Shown here piece by piece: positions 28,263 through 37,300 of a stretch of DNA of 64,000 nucleotides. Numbering within the stretch: position 1 is the first letter of the stretch; each line of letters opens with the position of its first letter. The position numbers were made by a program, and so were the translations under genes. A model generated the notes under the pieces. It made no database searches, was not told where the DNA came from, and worked only from the letters and a program-made list of their open reading frames with translations. The stretch comes from Phreatobacter oligotrophus (GTDB lineage: Bacteria > Pseudomonadota > Alphaproteobacteria > Rhizobiales > Phreatobacteraceae), in NCBI RefSeq assembly GCF_003046185.1, contig NZ_PZZL01000002.1, positions 372,001-436,000 on the forward strand, written 5' to 3'.

Positions 28263-29134
28263 CGGGCGGCCTTTCCGAACAGGCCGGTCGGCCGGATGAG
28301 CAGGATGGCAAGGAAGAGCGCGAAGTTCACCGCCAGCGTCAGGCCGCCATCGAGGAAGGCGGCGGTCAGCGACTCGGCGAGGCCGAGGATGAGGCCGGCG
28401 ATCAGCGCGCCGAAGATGTTGCCGACGCCGCCCATGATGACGACGATCAGCGCCTTCATGGTGAAGACCACGCCCATGGCGGCGTTGAAGGTGAAGAACA
28501 TCGAGACGAGCACGCCGGAGGCCGCCACCAGCGCGCCGCCGAGGCCGAAGGCAAAGGCCGCATAGGCTGTCGTGTCGATGCCGACGAGAGGAGCGGCGGC
28601 CGGGTTCACCGAGACGGCGCGGATCGCCGTGCCGATGCGGGTGCGCATGAGGAAGAGGGTCAGCGCCAGGGCGATGGCGACCGCAAGGCCGGCGGCGAGG
28701 AGGCGGTTCAGCGCCACCGTCGAGCCGATGATCTGCACCGGAACCGCGAGGTAGGAATAGCTCACATAGGAGCCGCCGAAGATCATCAAGAGGATGCCCT
28801 GGACGACGAAGAGCAGGCCGAAGGTGGCGAGGATGGAATCGACCTCGAGCGCGCCCGGCGACTTGGCGCGCTTCACCAGCGGCGTCATCAGCACGCGGTA
28901 GATCGCCCAGTTGAGGGCGAAGGAGGCGGGCATGGCCACGGCCAGCGCCAGGATCGGGCTCACCCCGGCGAGGGTGAACATCACATAGGCGAGGAAGGAG
29001 GCGGCGATGGTGAACTCGCCATAGGCGAGGTTCATGATCCGCGCGACGCCGTACTGGAGCGACAGCCCCATGGCGATCAGCGCATAGATGCCGCCGAGGA
29101 TCAGTCCCGACAGGATGACGTCGACGAGGAACAT
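28259..29134 (-). CDS. livH: branched-chain amino acid-type ABC permease LivH
   Basis: A 291-residue permease of the LivH type: GGIYALIAMGLSLQYGVARI at the start, NLAYGEF, the coupling loop MRTRIGTAIRAVSVNPAAA near 175 and IMGGVGNIFGALIAGL near 240. First membrane gene after the binding protein, separated from it by a stem-loop-containing gap of 62 bp. Confidence 0.93.
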   Translation of the reverse strand: MFLVDVILSGLILGGIYALIAMGLSLQYGVARIMNLAYGEFTIAASFLAYVMFTLAGVSPILALAVAMPASFALNWAIYRVLMTPLVKRAKSPGALEVDSILATFGLLFVVQGILLMIFGGSYVSYSYLAVPVQIIGSTVALNRLLAAGLAVAIALALTLFLMRTRIGTAIRAVSVNPAAAPLVGIDTTAYAAFAFGLGGALVAASGVLVSMFFTFNAAMGVVFTMKALIVVIMGGVGNIFGALIAGLILGLAESLTAAFLDGGLTLAVNFALFLAILLIRPTGLFGKAAR

Positions 29135-29154
29135 ACGGGCGTCTCCGGGAGAAG

Positions 29155-29179
29155 CCGCCGCCCCTCAACGGGGCGGCGG
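29155..29179 (-). promoter_or_regulatory. stem-loop between the LIV binding-protein gene and livH
   Basis: CCGCCGCCCC (29155-29164), loop TCAAC, GGGGCGGCGG (29170-29179): a perfect 10 bp stem without a T-run. Same placement as in the two TRAP operons and the sugar-type ABC operon, after a solute-binding-protein gene and before the first membrane subunit. Confidence 0.55.
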
Positions 29180-29196
29180 GCCTTGGCGAAGGGGCC

Positions 29197-30414
29197 TCAG
29201 GCGGTGGGCCAGGCGGGCTTGGGGAAGATCGGCGCCTTGGTGCCGCCGACCTTGGTGGGCGCGAGGGCGACGAACTCGCCCTGCTGCCACTGGCCGACCC
29301 ACCACTGGTCGACCCGCTGGTTGTCGGCGAACTTGATGGGGCCGAGGATCGTGTCGAAGGAATTGGCAGCGATGTCGCGGACGAGCGCCGCCTTGTCGAT
29401 GCCGACCCGCTCGATCGCCTGGGTGAGGACCTGCAGCGTCGAATAGGTGGTGGTCGAGGCCCAGCGATCGGGCTCGCGGCCAACGATGCGGTTGTGGCGC
29501 TCGATGTAGTCCTTGATCCGCGGGTTGGTGACATCGACGCCGCCGATGCCCATGACGCCCTCGGCATTGGCGCCGAAGCGCTGCTTGTAGAGCGGGAAGG
29601 CGGTGCCGACGGCGGTGTAGAAGACCTTCGGATTGAGGCCGGCGATGCGCGCCTGCTCGGTCAGCGCCAGGGTGTCCGGCGGATAGGAGAAGGCAAGGAA
29701 CATGTCGGGCTTGAGCCGCGCCGCCTCGGAGACGATGGGCGCGAGGTCCTGCGTGCCCGGCGGATACTGGCGGTCCATGACGATCTGGAAGCCGGCCCTG
29801 GCGATGCCGGCGCGGGCGGCGCTGACGAGCTCGAGGCCGAACTGGTCCTGCACGGAAGCGAGCGCCACGGTGTTGCCGAGGCCCTTGTCCTTCAGCGTCG
29901 CCAGGAGGTCGGTCAGCGCGGTGATGGCGGTGGAGGGCCGGTCGAGGAACAGGAACATGTTGTTCCAGCGCTTCACCAGCTCGGGCTGGCGCTCGACGAA
30001 GAAGGTCGAGGCGAGGTGCGGGAAGCCGCCGCGGTTGAACGAGGGCGCCACCGCGAGGTTCATCGCCGTGCCCCAGGGCGGCAGCAGCAGGTCGACCTTG
30101 TCCTGGTTGACGAGGCGCTCGATGTTGCGCACCGCCTCTTCCGACTGGGAGCGGTCGTCATACTCGACGAACTCGATGGGACGGCGCTGGCCGCCCGGCA
30201 GCTTCAGGCCGCCGGCATCGTTCGTCTCCTTCAGCCAGAGCTGGTAGTTCGGCAGGGTCGTGACATTGGCGCCGCCGGCATTGGGACCGGTCTTGGAGAT
30301 CGAGAAGCCGATCTTGACCGGCCCCGCCTGGGCGCGGACCTGGGGCGCGGCGAGCGCCGCGGCGGCGATGCCGCCGACGACGGCGCGGCGGCTGGGGTGG
30401 GTGATGCGCATCAT
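29197..30414 (-). CDS. LIV-type ABC substrate-binding protein
   Basis: A 405-residue periplasmic-binding-fold type I protein with a twin-arginine signal (PSRRAVVGGIAAAALA, cleavage near VRAQA). The mature start VKIGFSISKTGPNAGGAN and the LVNQDKVDLLLPPWGTAMN block are typical of amino-acid/aromatic-acid binding proteins (Peripla_BP_6). Ligands of this family include branched-chain amino acids, urea and aromatic acids. Context (oxoacid decarboxylase-like enzyme, ALDH) favours an acid rather than a free amino acid. Confidence 0.9.
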   Translation of the reverse strand: MMRITHPSRRAVVGGIAAAALAAPQVRAQAGPVKIGFSISKTGPNAGGANVTTLPNYQLWLKETNDAGGLKLPGGQRRPIEFVEYDDRSQSEEAVRNIERLVNQDKVDLLLPPWGTAMNLAVAPSFNRGGFPHLASTFFVERQPELVKRWNNMFLFLDRPSTAITALTDLLATLKDKGLGNTVALASVQDQFGLELVSAARAGIARAGFQIVMDRQYPPGTQDLAPIVSEAARLKPDMFLAFSYPPDTLALTEQARIAGLNPKVFYTAVGTAFPLYKQRFGANAEGVMGIGGVDVTNPRIKDYIERHNRIVGREPDRWASTTTYSTLQVLTQAIERVGIDKAALVRDIAANSFDTILGPIKFADNQRVDQWWVGQWQQGEFVALAPTKVGGTKAPIFPKPAWPTA

Positions 30415-30474
30415 GGGCCTCCTTGGATGTCCCCTCGTCCCGGGGGTGTCGTTGTGGTTGTCATGCCTGCATCA

Positions 30475-30496
30475 GGACCCGCCCTCCCGCGGGTCC
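30475..30496 (-). promoter_or_regulatory. stem-loop after the TTT binding-protein gene
   Basis: GGACCCGC (30475-30482), 6-base loop, GCGGGTCC (30489-30496): a perfect 8 bp stem directly after the stop of the Bug-type gene on the minus strand, with no T-run. Fifth case in the window of a hairpin right after a binding-protein gene. Confidence 0.45.
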
Positions 30497-30501
30497 GCCT
30501 G

Positions 30502-31494
30502 TCAGCCACTGATCTTGATGTCGGCGGCCTTGATGACCGGCTCCCAGAGCCGGACCTCCGCCTGCATGGCGGCGGCGAGTTCCTCAGGCGTCGAGCCGAC
30601 CGGCGTGGTGCCGATCTCGGCCAGCCGCTTCACCACGCCCGGATCGTGCAGCGCTGCCTTCAGGCCCGCCGACAGCCGGGCGATGATCTCCGGCGGCGTG
30701 CGGGCGGCGGTGAAGAAGGCGAACCAGGACTGCATCTCGTAGCCCGGCACGGTCGCCGATATGACCGGCACGCCGGGCAGTTCGGCCAGCGGCTCCCTGG
30801 TGGAGACGCCGATGGCGCGGATGGTGCCGCCGCGGATCTGCGAGGCGGAGACGGTGAGCGTGTCGAACATGACGTCGAGCCGTCCGCCGATCAGGTCGTT
30901 CATGGCGGGGCCGGCGCCGCGATAGGGCGCGTGGACCATGTCGACCTTGGCGAGATACTTGAACAGCTCGCCGGCCATGTGGATCGACGAGCCAATGCCG
31001 GCCGAGCCGTAGGTGAGCTTGCCGGGATTGGCGCGGGCGCGGGCGAGGAGGTCGGCCGGGGTGCGGTCTGGCGAGGCCGCCGGCACGACCATGACATTGG
31101 GCACGGTGATGCCCATGCCGACGGGCGCCAGGTCCTTGAACGTGTCGAGCGGCATCCGCGCATAGAGCAGGTGGTTGATGGCCACCGCGCTCGAGGTGAT
31201 GAGCAGCGTGTGGCCATCCGGGTCGGTGCGCGCGACCTCGGCCGAGGCGACGTTGCCGCCGGCGCCGCCGCGGTTCTCAACGACGACCGGCTGGCCCCAT
31301 TCCTGCGACAGCCGTTCGGTGAGATGGCGGGTGACGATGTCCGCCGCCCCGCCCGGCGGGAAAGCGACGACGATGCGGATGGGCCGGCTCGGCCAGGCCT
31401 GGGCCCGGACAAGACCCGGGCTCGCGATCAGCCCTGCGCCAGCGAGGCCGGCGGCGAGCACGTGGCGACGGTTCGGCGATGCATCCTGCGCCAT
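30502..31494 (-). CDS. tripartite tricarboxylate transporter (Bug/TctC) substrate-binding protein
   Basis: A 330-residue periplasmic protein with a twin-arginine signal ([17 protein letters not shown]). The mature sequence begins [20 protein letters not shown] and contains [12 protein letters not shown] and [14 protein letters not shown], the standard Bug signatures for binding carboxylates. No TctA or TctB membrane gene is present, so it is an orphan receptor inside a LIV-type operon. It may use membrane subunits encoded elsewhere or act in sensing. Confidence 0.92.
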   Translation of the reverse strand: MAQDASPNRRHVLAAGLAGAGLIASPGLVRAQAWPSRPIRIVVAFPPGGAADIVTRHLTERLSQEWGQPVVVENRGGAGGNVASAEVARTDPDGHTLLITSSAVAINHLLYARMPLDTFKDLAPVGMGITVPNVMVVPAASPDRTPADLLARARANPGKLTYGSAGIGSSIHMAGELFKYLAKVDMVHAPYRGAGPAMNDLIGGRLDVMFDTLTVSASQIRGGTIRAIGVSTREPLAELPGVPVISATVPGYEMQSWFAFFTAARTPPEIIARLSAGLKAALHDPGVVKRLAEIGTTPVGSTPEELAAAMQAEVRLWEPVIKAADIKISG

Positions 31495-31563
31495 GTCGTT
31501 CCTCCCTCATGTTTCCTCTGTCCGTCCGCGGTCGTTTGGCGCCGTCGGATCGGGATCGGGTCG

Positions 31564-33297
31564 TCAGCCTTCCATCAGATGGGGCAACCATACGTCGAGT
31601 ACAGCAGCCCTCCTGTCCTGTTTCACCACGCGTAGCGCCTCGGCAACAGCCGCCTCGACCTCGTCGGGATGTCGCACCTGCCGGGCATAGGCGCCGCCGG
31701 CAGCTGCGGCGATGCCCGCATAATCCGGCGGCGGGTCGAAGGCGACGCCGATATCGGCGGCGCGGCTCGCCTCGCCCTGCGGATGGACCGCAAGCATCGA
31801 GTAGCGCGGGGCGCGCCAGCCGCGGTTGTTGAAGACCACCTGCAGGAAGGGCGTGTCGTAGTGGCGCGCCATCCAGTGGACGGTGGAGGGCTGCGAGAAC
31901 ATGTAGGAGCCGTCGCCGGTCAGGGCGATGACGGTCTTGGCCGGATCGGCGAGCTTGGCGCCGATGGCGGCGCCACCCGTCCAGCCGAGATTGCCGCCGC
32001 CGGAGTTCAGCATCTGCCCGGCGCGGGTCGGGGCGATGTGATTCACCACCACGGGATAGTTGGTGATGCCCTCGTTGAGGATGATCGTGTCGGCATCGAC
32101 ATGGGCACGCACGCAGGCCGTGACATATTCCGCCGTCAGACGGTCGCCCATGGGCTTGGCCTCGGCCGAGGCCAGCGCCTGCTTCCGCGCCTCGTGGGCA
32201 CGGACATAGTGAGCGCGGCGCTCGCCGATGCGGGCAACGTCCAGGCCGATGCGGTCGAGGCCGGCATTGAGCTGGGCGAGCGCGGTCTGGGCGTGGACGC
32301 GGAAGACGCGGCGCGCGGGAATCGACCAGAGGGGCATGTCCTGCTTCAGCGGGTCGACATCGAGGTGCCAGATCTTCGCGCCGGGCGCGGGCTTCGAGAC
32401 CGTGGGGATCCACGGCACGTCGGAATCGATGACGACGACCACGTCGGCGGCGGCAAGATGCGGGTTCTGCCGCGGCTCGTTCCACTGGCAGCCAAGATAC
32501 ATCGGGTCGTCATGCGGCAGGTTCACCGCGTTCGGCACGCTCTCGATCACGCCGATGCCAAGGGGCCCGACGAGGCGCTGGAGCTCGGCCACCGCTTGGG
32601 TGTTGCGGCCGAGATAGGAGGTGACGATGAGCGGCCGGCGCGCACCGGCAAGATCGGTCAGCAGGGCGTGGACGGCCTCCTGCGGCAGGGCGGCGGGAGC
32701 GATGGGGGCGAAATCCTCGACGGCGAGGCCGGCCTGCGCGGCGGGATCGAGCGTCTCCTCCATCACCTCGCGGGCGCCCATCAGATAGACCGGGCCCTTG
32801 GGGTCGGACTGGGCGAATTGCAGGGCGCGCCAGGTCATCTGCTTGATGTTGCGGCCGGTGCGCAGCTCGGCGTCGTAGCGCATGTAGCCGCGGACGATGC
32901 CGCGCTGGTCGTGGACGTCCTGGATCCACTGGATGAACTCGTTGCGGCTGCCGGGGAGCTCGCCGAACTGGGTGAAGGGCGAGGCTCCCGCGAAGATCAG
33001 CACGGGGACGCGGCCCTTCGAGACGTTGTGCACGGCGCCGGCGAGCGACTGGGTCCCGCATTCGACATGGACGATGACCGCCTGGGCCTTGCCGGAGACC
33101 TGCGCGTGGCCCTGCGCCGCGGTCAGCGCCACCATCTCGTTCGGACAGGTGATGACCTTCGGCAGCCGGCGGCCGCTGCGCGCGGCCTCGGCGAGCGCCT
33201 CAATCATGGCGGGATGGTCGCTGCCGAAATTGCAGAACAGGTAGTCCACGCCGGCTTCGGCGAGCGCTTCGAGGAAGGCGGTGGACGCTGTGTACAT
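31564..33297 (-). CDS. ThDP-dependent 2-oxoacid decarboxylase/acetolactate synthase-like enzyme
   Basis: A 577-residue ThDP enzyme with N-terminal PYR domain (activating Glu54 in CPNEMVAL), central domain (YLGRNTQAVAELQRL) and C-terminal PP domain with GDGSYMF...NNRGW as the metal-ThDP motif. I prefer ATG 33297 (MYTASTAF) because the longer frame to 33339 runs through the operator palindrome. Such enzymes include benzoylformate, phenylpyruvate and oxalyl-CoA-type decarboxylases. Encoded with an ALDH and importers, a decarboxylase making an aldehyde is the simplest view. The exact substrate is unknown. Confidence 0.82.
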   Translation of the reverse strand: MYTASTAFLEALAEAGVDYLFCNFGSDHPAMIEALAEAARSGRRLPKVITCPNEMVALTAAQGHAQVSGKAQAVIVHVECGTQSLAGAVHNVSKGRVPVLIFAGASPFTQFGELPGSRNEFIQWIQDVHDQRGIVRGYMRYDAELRTGRNIKQMTWRALQFAQSDPKGPVYLMGAREVMEETLDPAAQAGLAVEDFAPIAPAALPQEAVHALLTDLAGARRPLIVTSYLGRNTQAVAELQRLVGPLGIGVIESVPNAVNLPHDDPMYLGCQWNEPRQNPHLAAADVVVVIDSDVPWIPTVSKPAPGAKIWHLDVDPLKQDMPLWSIPARRVFRVHAQTALAQLNAGLDRIGLDVARIGERRAHYVRAHEARKQALASAEAKPMGDRLTAEYVTACVRAHVDADTIILNEGITNYPVVVNHIAPTRAGQMLNSGGGNLGWTGGAAIGAKLADPAKTVIALTGDGSYMFSQPSTVHWMARHYDTPFLQVVFNNRGWRAPRYSMLAVHPQGEASRAADIGVAFDPPPDYAGIAAAAGGAYARQVRHPDEVEAAVAEALRVVKQDRRAAVLDVWLPHLMEG

Positions 33298-33326
33298 GGC
33301 CGGTCCCGAGGATGGGGCGGCAATTA

Positions 33327-33340
33327 GTTGGATATCCAAC
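33327..33340. promoter_or_regulatory. perfect palindromic operator, probable MarR site
   Basis: GTTGGATATCCAAC is a perfect 14 bp palindrome in the gap between the ThDP enzyme gene and the divergent MarR-type gene, 30 bases before the former's ATG. Size and symmetry suit a MarR dimer. Binding would control the large minus-strand operon and perhaps the regulator itself. Confidence 0.65.
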
Positions 33341-33425
33341 AGTTAGAGTCAAGACCATCTTGTGAGGCGGCGGCGGAGCATGTCATGGTCGCGCTCCGCG
33401 GCCTCGGCCGCCCTTGTCCGACACC

Positions 33426-33914
33426 ATGGCCGACGCGATCCCGCCCCGTTCCGAGACCGACCGAAGCGACGCGCGCAGCGACGAGGCGCGGCTCGGTCCG
33501 CTCGACGATTTCATCGGCTTCCACCTGCGGCTCGCCCAGGAGGCCTCGTTCCGCGCCTTCGCGGCCCGCGTCGGCGATCCCGACCTGAAGCCGCGGCGCT
33601 TTGCGGTGCTGACCCTCATCGCCGAGAATCCCGGCATGACCCAAACCGCCCTCGGCAAGGCGGCGGGGCGGGACAAGTCAACCCTCACCACCACGCTCGA
33701 CGACCTGGTGAAGCGCGGCCTCGTCAGCCGCGAGCGGGCGCCGAACGACCGGCGCAGCTACACGCTCTTCCTCACCGACAAGGGATGTGCGCTGCACCAG
33801 AAGCTGATGGCGGCGGCGCGCGCCCATGACGCCGATCTCGACCGGCTGGTCGGCCCGGAGAACAAGGCGCTGTTCCTGGCGCTGCTGCGCCGCATCGCCT
33901 GCGAGCTCGGCTGA
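33426..33914 (+). CDS. MarR-family transcriptional regulator
   Basis: A 162-residue MarR protein: DDFIGFHLRLAQEASFRAF, then winged helix FAVLTLIAENPGMTQTALGKAAGRDKSTLTTTLDDLVKRG with the wing RERAPNDRRSYTLFLTDKG. ATG 33426 is chosen, although TTG 33414 is also in frame and neither has a clear ribosome site. It is divergent from the ThDP enzyme/LIV operon with a palindrome in between. MarR proteins commonly respond to phenolic or aromatic acids, which agrees with the operon's likely substrates. Confidence 0.9.
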   Translation: MADAIPPRSETDRSDARSDEARLGPLDDFIGFHLRLAQEASFRAFAARVGDPDLKPRRFAVLTLIAENPGMTQTALGKAAGRDKSTLTTTLDDLVKRGLVSRERAPNDRRSYTLFLTDKGCALHQKLMAAARAHDADLDRLVGPENKALFLALLRRIACELG

Positions 33915-34087
33915 CAGGCCGGCCCACCGGTGGCGCAAGGTCATCTTGCCGGGAAAGTCATGGCTTTTTGCGCGGGAAGCGCCTAGGGAAGGCGCGACAG
34001 TCCCCGCCATCCCCTGCCCGCGGCTTGCGTGCCGCCCCTGCCGCGCCCGATCGCCGGCATGCTCTCCCGTCCGAAAGATCCGACCCT

Positions 34088-35851
34088 TTGACCAAAACGA
34101 CCATCCCGCCGCAGCTCGCCGCGGCCCTCGCCGCCCGCGACTATACTGACCTGACGCCCGTCCAGACCGCCGTCGTCGCCAAGGAGGCGGCCGACCGCGA
34201 CCTCCTCGTCTCCGCCCAGACCGGCTCGGGCAAGACCGTCGCCTACGGCCTGGCGCTGGCCACGACGCTGCTCGACGGCGCCGAGCGCATGGGCCCGCCG
34301 GCCGATCCCCTCGCCCTCATCGTCGCGCCGACGCGCGAACTCGCCCTGCAGGTCCAGCGCGAATTCCAGTGGCTCTATGCCGAGACCGGCGCGCGCATCG
34401 TCGCCTGCGTCGGCGGCATGGATGCGCGGCGTGAGCGCCGCCTGCTGGAAGAGGGCGTCCACATCGTCGTCGGCACGCCGGGCCGCCTGCGCGACCATAT
34501 CGAGCGCGGGGCGCTCGCACCCTTCGAGGCGCGCGCCGTGGTCCTCGACGAGGCCGACGAGATGCTCGACCTCGGCTTCCGCGACGACCTCGAATTCATC
34601 CTCAACGCCACGCCCGAGAACCGCCGCACCCTGCTGTTCTCGGCGACGCTGCCAGCCGGCATCGTGACGCTGGCCAAGCGCTACCAGCATGACGCCCTGC
34701 GCATCGAGGCGGGCGGCGGCGAGCGCGGCCACCAGGACATCGCCTATCGCGCCATCCGCGTTTTCCCCAACGAGGCCGAACACGCGGTGGTCAACCTACT
34801 GCGCCAGCTCGACCCGCAGACCGCCATCATCTTCGCCAACACCCGCAACGCCGTGCGCCACCTGCACGCGACGCTCGTCGAGCGTGGTTTCTCCGCAGTG
34901 TTCCTGTCGGGTGAGCTCGGCCAGCACGAGCGCAACCTCGCCCTCCAGTCGCTGCGTGACGGCCGGGCCCGCATCTGCATCGCGACCGATGTCGCGGCGC
35001 GCGGCATCGACCTGCCGAACCTCGCCCTCGTCATCCATGCGGAGCTGCCGCACGACGCCGAGGTCATGCAGCATCGCTCCGGCCGTACCGGCCGCGCCGG
35101 CAACAAGGGCGTCAGCGTCCTCGTGGTGCCGACCAACCGCCGCCGCCGCGCCGAGAGCCTGCTGGCGGAAGCCGGCATCCGCGCCGAATGGTCCGGCCCG
35201 CCGACGGCCGAGGAAATCCGCGCCCTCGACCGCGAGCGCATCTTCGCCGATCCGGTGCTGACGGTGGCCGCCGACGAGGAGGACAGCCAGATCGCCGAGC
35301 TGCTGATGCAGCGTCGCTCGGCCGAGGAGATCGCCGTGGCGCTCGCCCGCGTGCTGCGCTCGCGCCTGCCCGAGCCGGAAGAGGTCTCCGATCCCGGCCA
35401 TGGCCGCGCCACCGCGCCCATCAAGGGCCGCGAGCCGCGCGACATGCAGGTGAGCGGCGACATGGCCTGGTTCCGCCTCGATGTCGGCCGGTCGAACCGC
35501 GCCGATCCGAAGTGGCTCTTGCCGATGCTCTGCCGGCGGGGCGGCGTCACCCGCCAGGATATCGGCGCCATCCGCATCAACGACACCACCACCGAGGTGC
35601 AGGTGGCGGCGAGCGTGGCCGAGAAGTTCATCATCAATGCCAGGAAGGGCAATGCCGACGACGTGCACATCGCGCCCATCGAGGAGCGGCACGAGGAACG
35701 GCCGCGCCGTCCCGCGCCGCGCCGCGATGACGAGCGCGGCGACAAGCCCGCCGGCGATCGCCCCTTCCGCAAGAGGGGCCCGCCCGGCCCGCCGCGCGGC
35801 AAGGCGGAGCGTGGCGGCTTCAAGCACCGCAAGAACCGCGAGCGCCGCTGA
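34088..35851 (+). CDS. deaD: DEAD-box RNA helicase (DeaD/CsdA-like, DbpA RNA-binding domain)
   Basis: A 587-residue ATP-dependent RNA helicase. In order: Q-motif TPVQ, motif I AQTGSGKT, Ia PTRELAL, TPGR, II DEAD, III SAT, IV IIFANT, V ATDVAARGID, VI HRSGRTGRAG; then a linker, a DbpA-type RRM (MAWFRLDVGRSNRADPKWLLP to VAEKFIINA) and a basic Arg-rich tail. Start TTG 34088 gives MTKTTIPPQL, the usual family start; longer frames upstream look non-coding. Roles in ribosome assembly and mRNA turnover, often in cold. Confidence 0.93.
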   Translation: MTKTTIPPQLAAALAARDYTDLTPVQTAVVAKEAADRDLLVSAQTGSGKTVAYGLALATTLLDGAERMGPPADPLALIVAPTRELALQVQREFQWLYAETGARIVACVGGMDARRERRLLEEGVHIVVGTPGRLRDHIERGALAPFEARAVVLDEADEMLDLGFRDDLEFILNATPENRRTLLFSATLPAGIVTLAKRYQHDALRIEAGGGERGHQDIAYRAIRVFPNEAEHAVVNLLRQLDPQTAIIFANTRNAVRHLHATLVERGFSAVFLSGELGQHERNLALQSLRDGRARICIATDVAARGIDLPNLALVIHAELPHDAEVMQHRSGRTGRAGNKGVSVLVVPTNRRRRAESLLAEAGIRAEWSGPPTAEEIRALDRERIFADPVLTVAADEEDSQIAELLMQRRSAEEIAVALARVLRSRLPEPEEVSDPGHGRATAPIKGREPRDMQVSGDMAWFRLDVGRSNRADPKWLLPMLCRRGGVTRQDIGAIRINDTTTEVQVAASVAEKFIINARKGNADDVHIAPIEERHEERPRRPAPRRDDERGDKPAGDRPFRKRGPPGPPRGKAERGGFKHRKNRERR

Positions 35852-35854
35852 CCC

Positions 35855-36331
35855 ATGGCGGCGGGCGGCCCGATCACCGTCTTCGTCGACGCCGACGCCT
35901 GTCCGGTGAAGGACGAGGTCTATCGCGTCGCGCAGCGCTACGGCCTCGCCGTGAAGGTGGTCGCCAACAGCCCGCTCGGCGTGCCGCGCGAGCCGTGGAT
36001 CGAGCGGATCGTTGTGAGCGAAGGGCCCGATGTCGCCGACGACTGGATTGCCGAACGCGCCGGGCCGTCGGACATCGTCATTACTGCGGACATTCCGCTG
36101 GCGGCGCGCACGGTGAAGGCCGGCGCGACGACGCTGGCGCCCAACGGCCGGCTGTTCGATGCCGGCTCCATCGGCCTGGCGCTGGCAACGCGCAATCTCA
36201 TGGACGACATCCGCTCGGCCGGCGGCGCGACCCGCGGCCCCGCGCCGTTTTCACCGCGCGACCGCTCGGCCTTCCTGTCGGCGATGGACCTCGCGGTGAA
36301 CCGGCTGAAGCGGGCAGGGTTCGGAGCTTAG
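35855..36331 (+). CDS. yaiI: YaiI/YqxD family protein (DUF188)
   Basis: A 158-residue protein. [20 protein letters not shown] at the start, [28 protein letters not shown] and the [10 protein letters not shown]...[14 protein letters not shown] end are the UPF0178/DUF188 signature, a PIN-like fold of unknown function; the Asp cluster suggests a metal site. It follows the helicase gene by 3 bp and is probably co-transcribed. Confidence 0.9.
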   Translation: MAAGGPITVFVDADACPVKDEVYRVAQRYGLAVKVVANSPLGVPREPWIERIVVSEGPDVADDWIAERAGPSDIVITADIPLAARTVKAGATTLAPNGRLFDAGSIGLALATRNLMDDIRSAGGATRGPAPFSPRDRSAFLSAMDLAVNRLKRAGFGA

Positions 36332-36357
36332 TCGTCATTCGGCCGGAATGAGACATG

Positions 36358-36512
36358 GCCCCTCACCCTTCCCTCTCCCCGCCTGCGGGGAGAGGGGGCA
36401 ACAGCGTCGCTCATCAGCCTCCATCGGATCTGCTTGGCAGTGCGGTCGATATGAAGGCGCGACGTCGAAGTCCCCCTGTCCCCGCCTGCGGGGAGAGGGA
36501 AGGGTGAGGGGC
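36358..36512. repeat. composite palindromic intergenic element, copy 3
   Basis: A 155 bp copy in inverted orientation relative to copy 1: its core reads GGGGGCAACAGCGTCG at the left and GCGACGTCGAAGTCCCC at the right. Outer arms GCCCCTCACCC/GGGTGAGGGGC and the arm hairpins are intact apart from one substitution (CTGTCCCC). It lies between the convergent ends of yaiI and the DUF3750 gene. Confidence 0.8.
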
Positions 36513-36538
36513 TGATCACCTCGACACCTGCGGATACC

Positions 36539-37300
36539 TCAGACGAAATCCTCGCCCATGCCGATGCGGCCGATGGCCGGGAGCTTGATCGCGGGGCGCC
36601 GCACATCGACGCCGATCACCGCGCCGAACAGGCTCAGCTCGACGCCCTCGTACCAGCCGACCGCCAGCCCGAGATAGCCGCCGAGGCTCAGGCGGACGCC
36701 GAGCCCGCCGGTGGCCAGTGCGATCCAGCGGCCGTCATGGGGATAGTCCTTGCCGATGGCGGTCGGCGGTAGCACGGCCTGAAGCTCCGGTGCCGCCGCA
36801 AGAGCTGCCGCGACGAAGGTGTTGGAATTCGGCCCCGGCCAGGCGCGGTAGTCGCCGCGGTTGCGCCAGGCATAGCTGGCGATGGCGGCGCGGATCTTCG
36901 GGATGGCGCGCGCGGCGGCCTCGCCATCGGCGGCGAAGATCAGGACGGGTTCGGCGCCGAACCAGCGCGCATCGGGCGGAAAGCCGTTGGTGCGGATCGG
37001 GTCGCCCCAGGCCGTGTAGTCGAACCGGTCGTAGCGGGCGGCGCCCGCCTCCTTCACGACGAGCCAGGTATGGGTGGCGAAGATGCCGCGCCAGCGGACG
37101 GTGCGGGCGGCATAGACGCGGATGGTCGCGCCCGGCCAGGCTTCCGCCGGCGGCAGGAGCCCGGCGCTGGCGCGGCCCGTGGCTCCCCAGTCCGGCCCCT
37201 CGTAGGTCGCGGCATGGTGCGCGGCAGCGATGCCGATCGGCAGGAGGATGGCGAGAAGGACGAGAAGCGGAAGGCGCCGGCGCGGCCTAGAACTCGACAT
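36539..37300 (-). CDS. DUF3750 family protein
   Basis: A 253-residue protein with an N-terminal hydrophobic signal/anchor (LLVLLAILLPIGIAAAHH). WRGIFATHTWLVVKEAG, the GPNSNTFVAAAL block with conserved Asn-Ser-Asn and FPPDARWFG are typical of DUF3750, an alphaproteobacterial family of unknown function whose His/Asn pattern recalls NlpC-like folds. It overlaps the upstream GST gene by 14 bp. Confidence 0.78.
   Translation of the reverse strand: MSSSRPRRRLPLLVLLAILLPIGIAAAHHAATYEGPDWGATGRASAGLLPPAEAWPGATIRVYAARTVRWRGIFATHTWLVVKEAGAARYDRFDYTAWGDPIRTNGFPPDARWFGAEPVLIFAADGEAAARAIPKIRAAIASYAWRNRGDYRAWPGPNSNTFVAAALAAAPELQAVLPPTAIGKDYPHDGRWIALATGGLGVRLSLGGYLGLAVGWYEGVELSLFGAVIGVDVRRPAIKLPAIGRIGMGEDFV

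Noticed and set aside
29494-31635. 713-codon plus-strand frame opposite the two binding-protein genes
   Set aside because: Shadow of two clear periplasmic proteins with signal peptides on the other strand.
33968-34087. N-terminal extension of the DEAD-box helicase
   Set aside because: The upstream in-frame part is Arg/Pro-rich and unlike the family; TTG 34088 gives the normal start.
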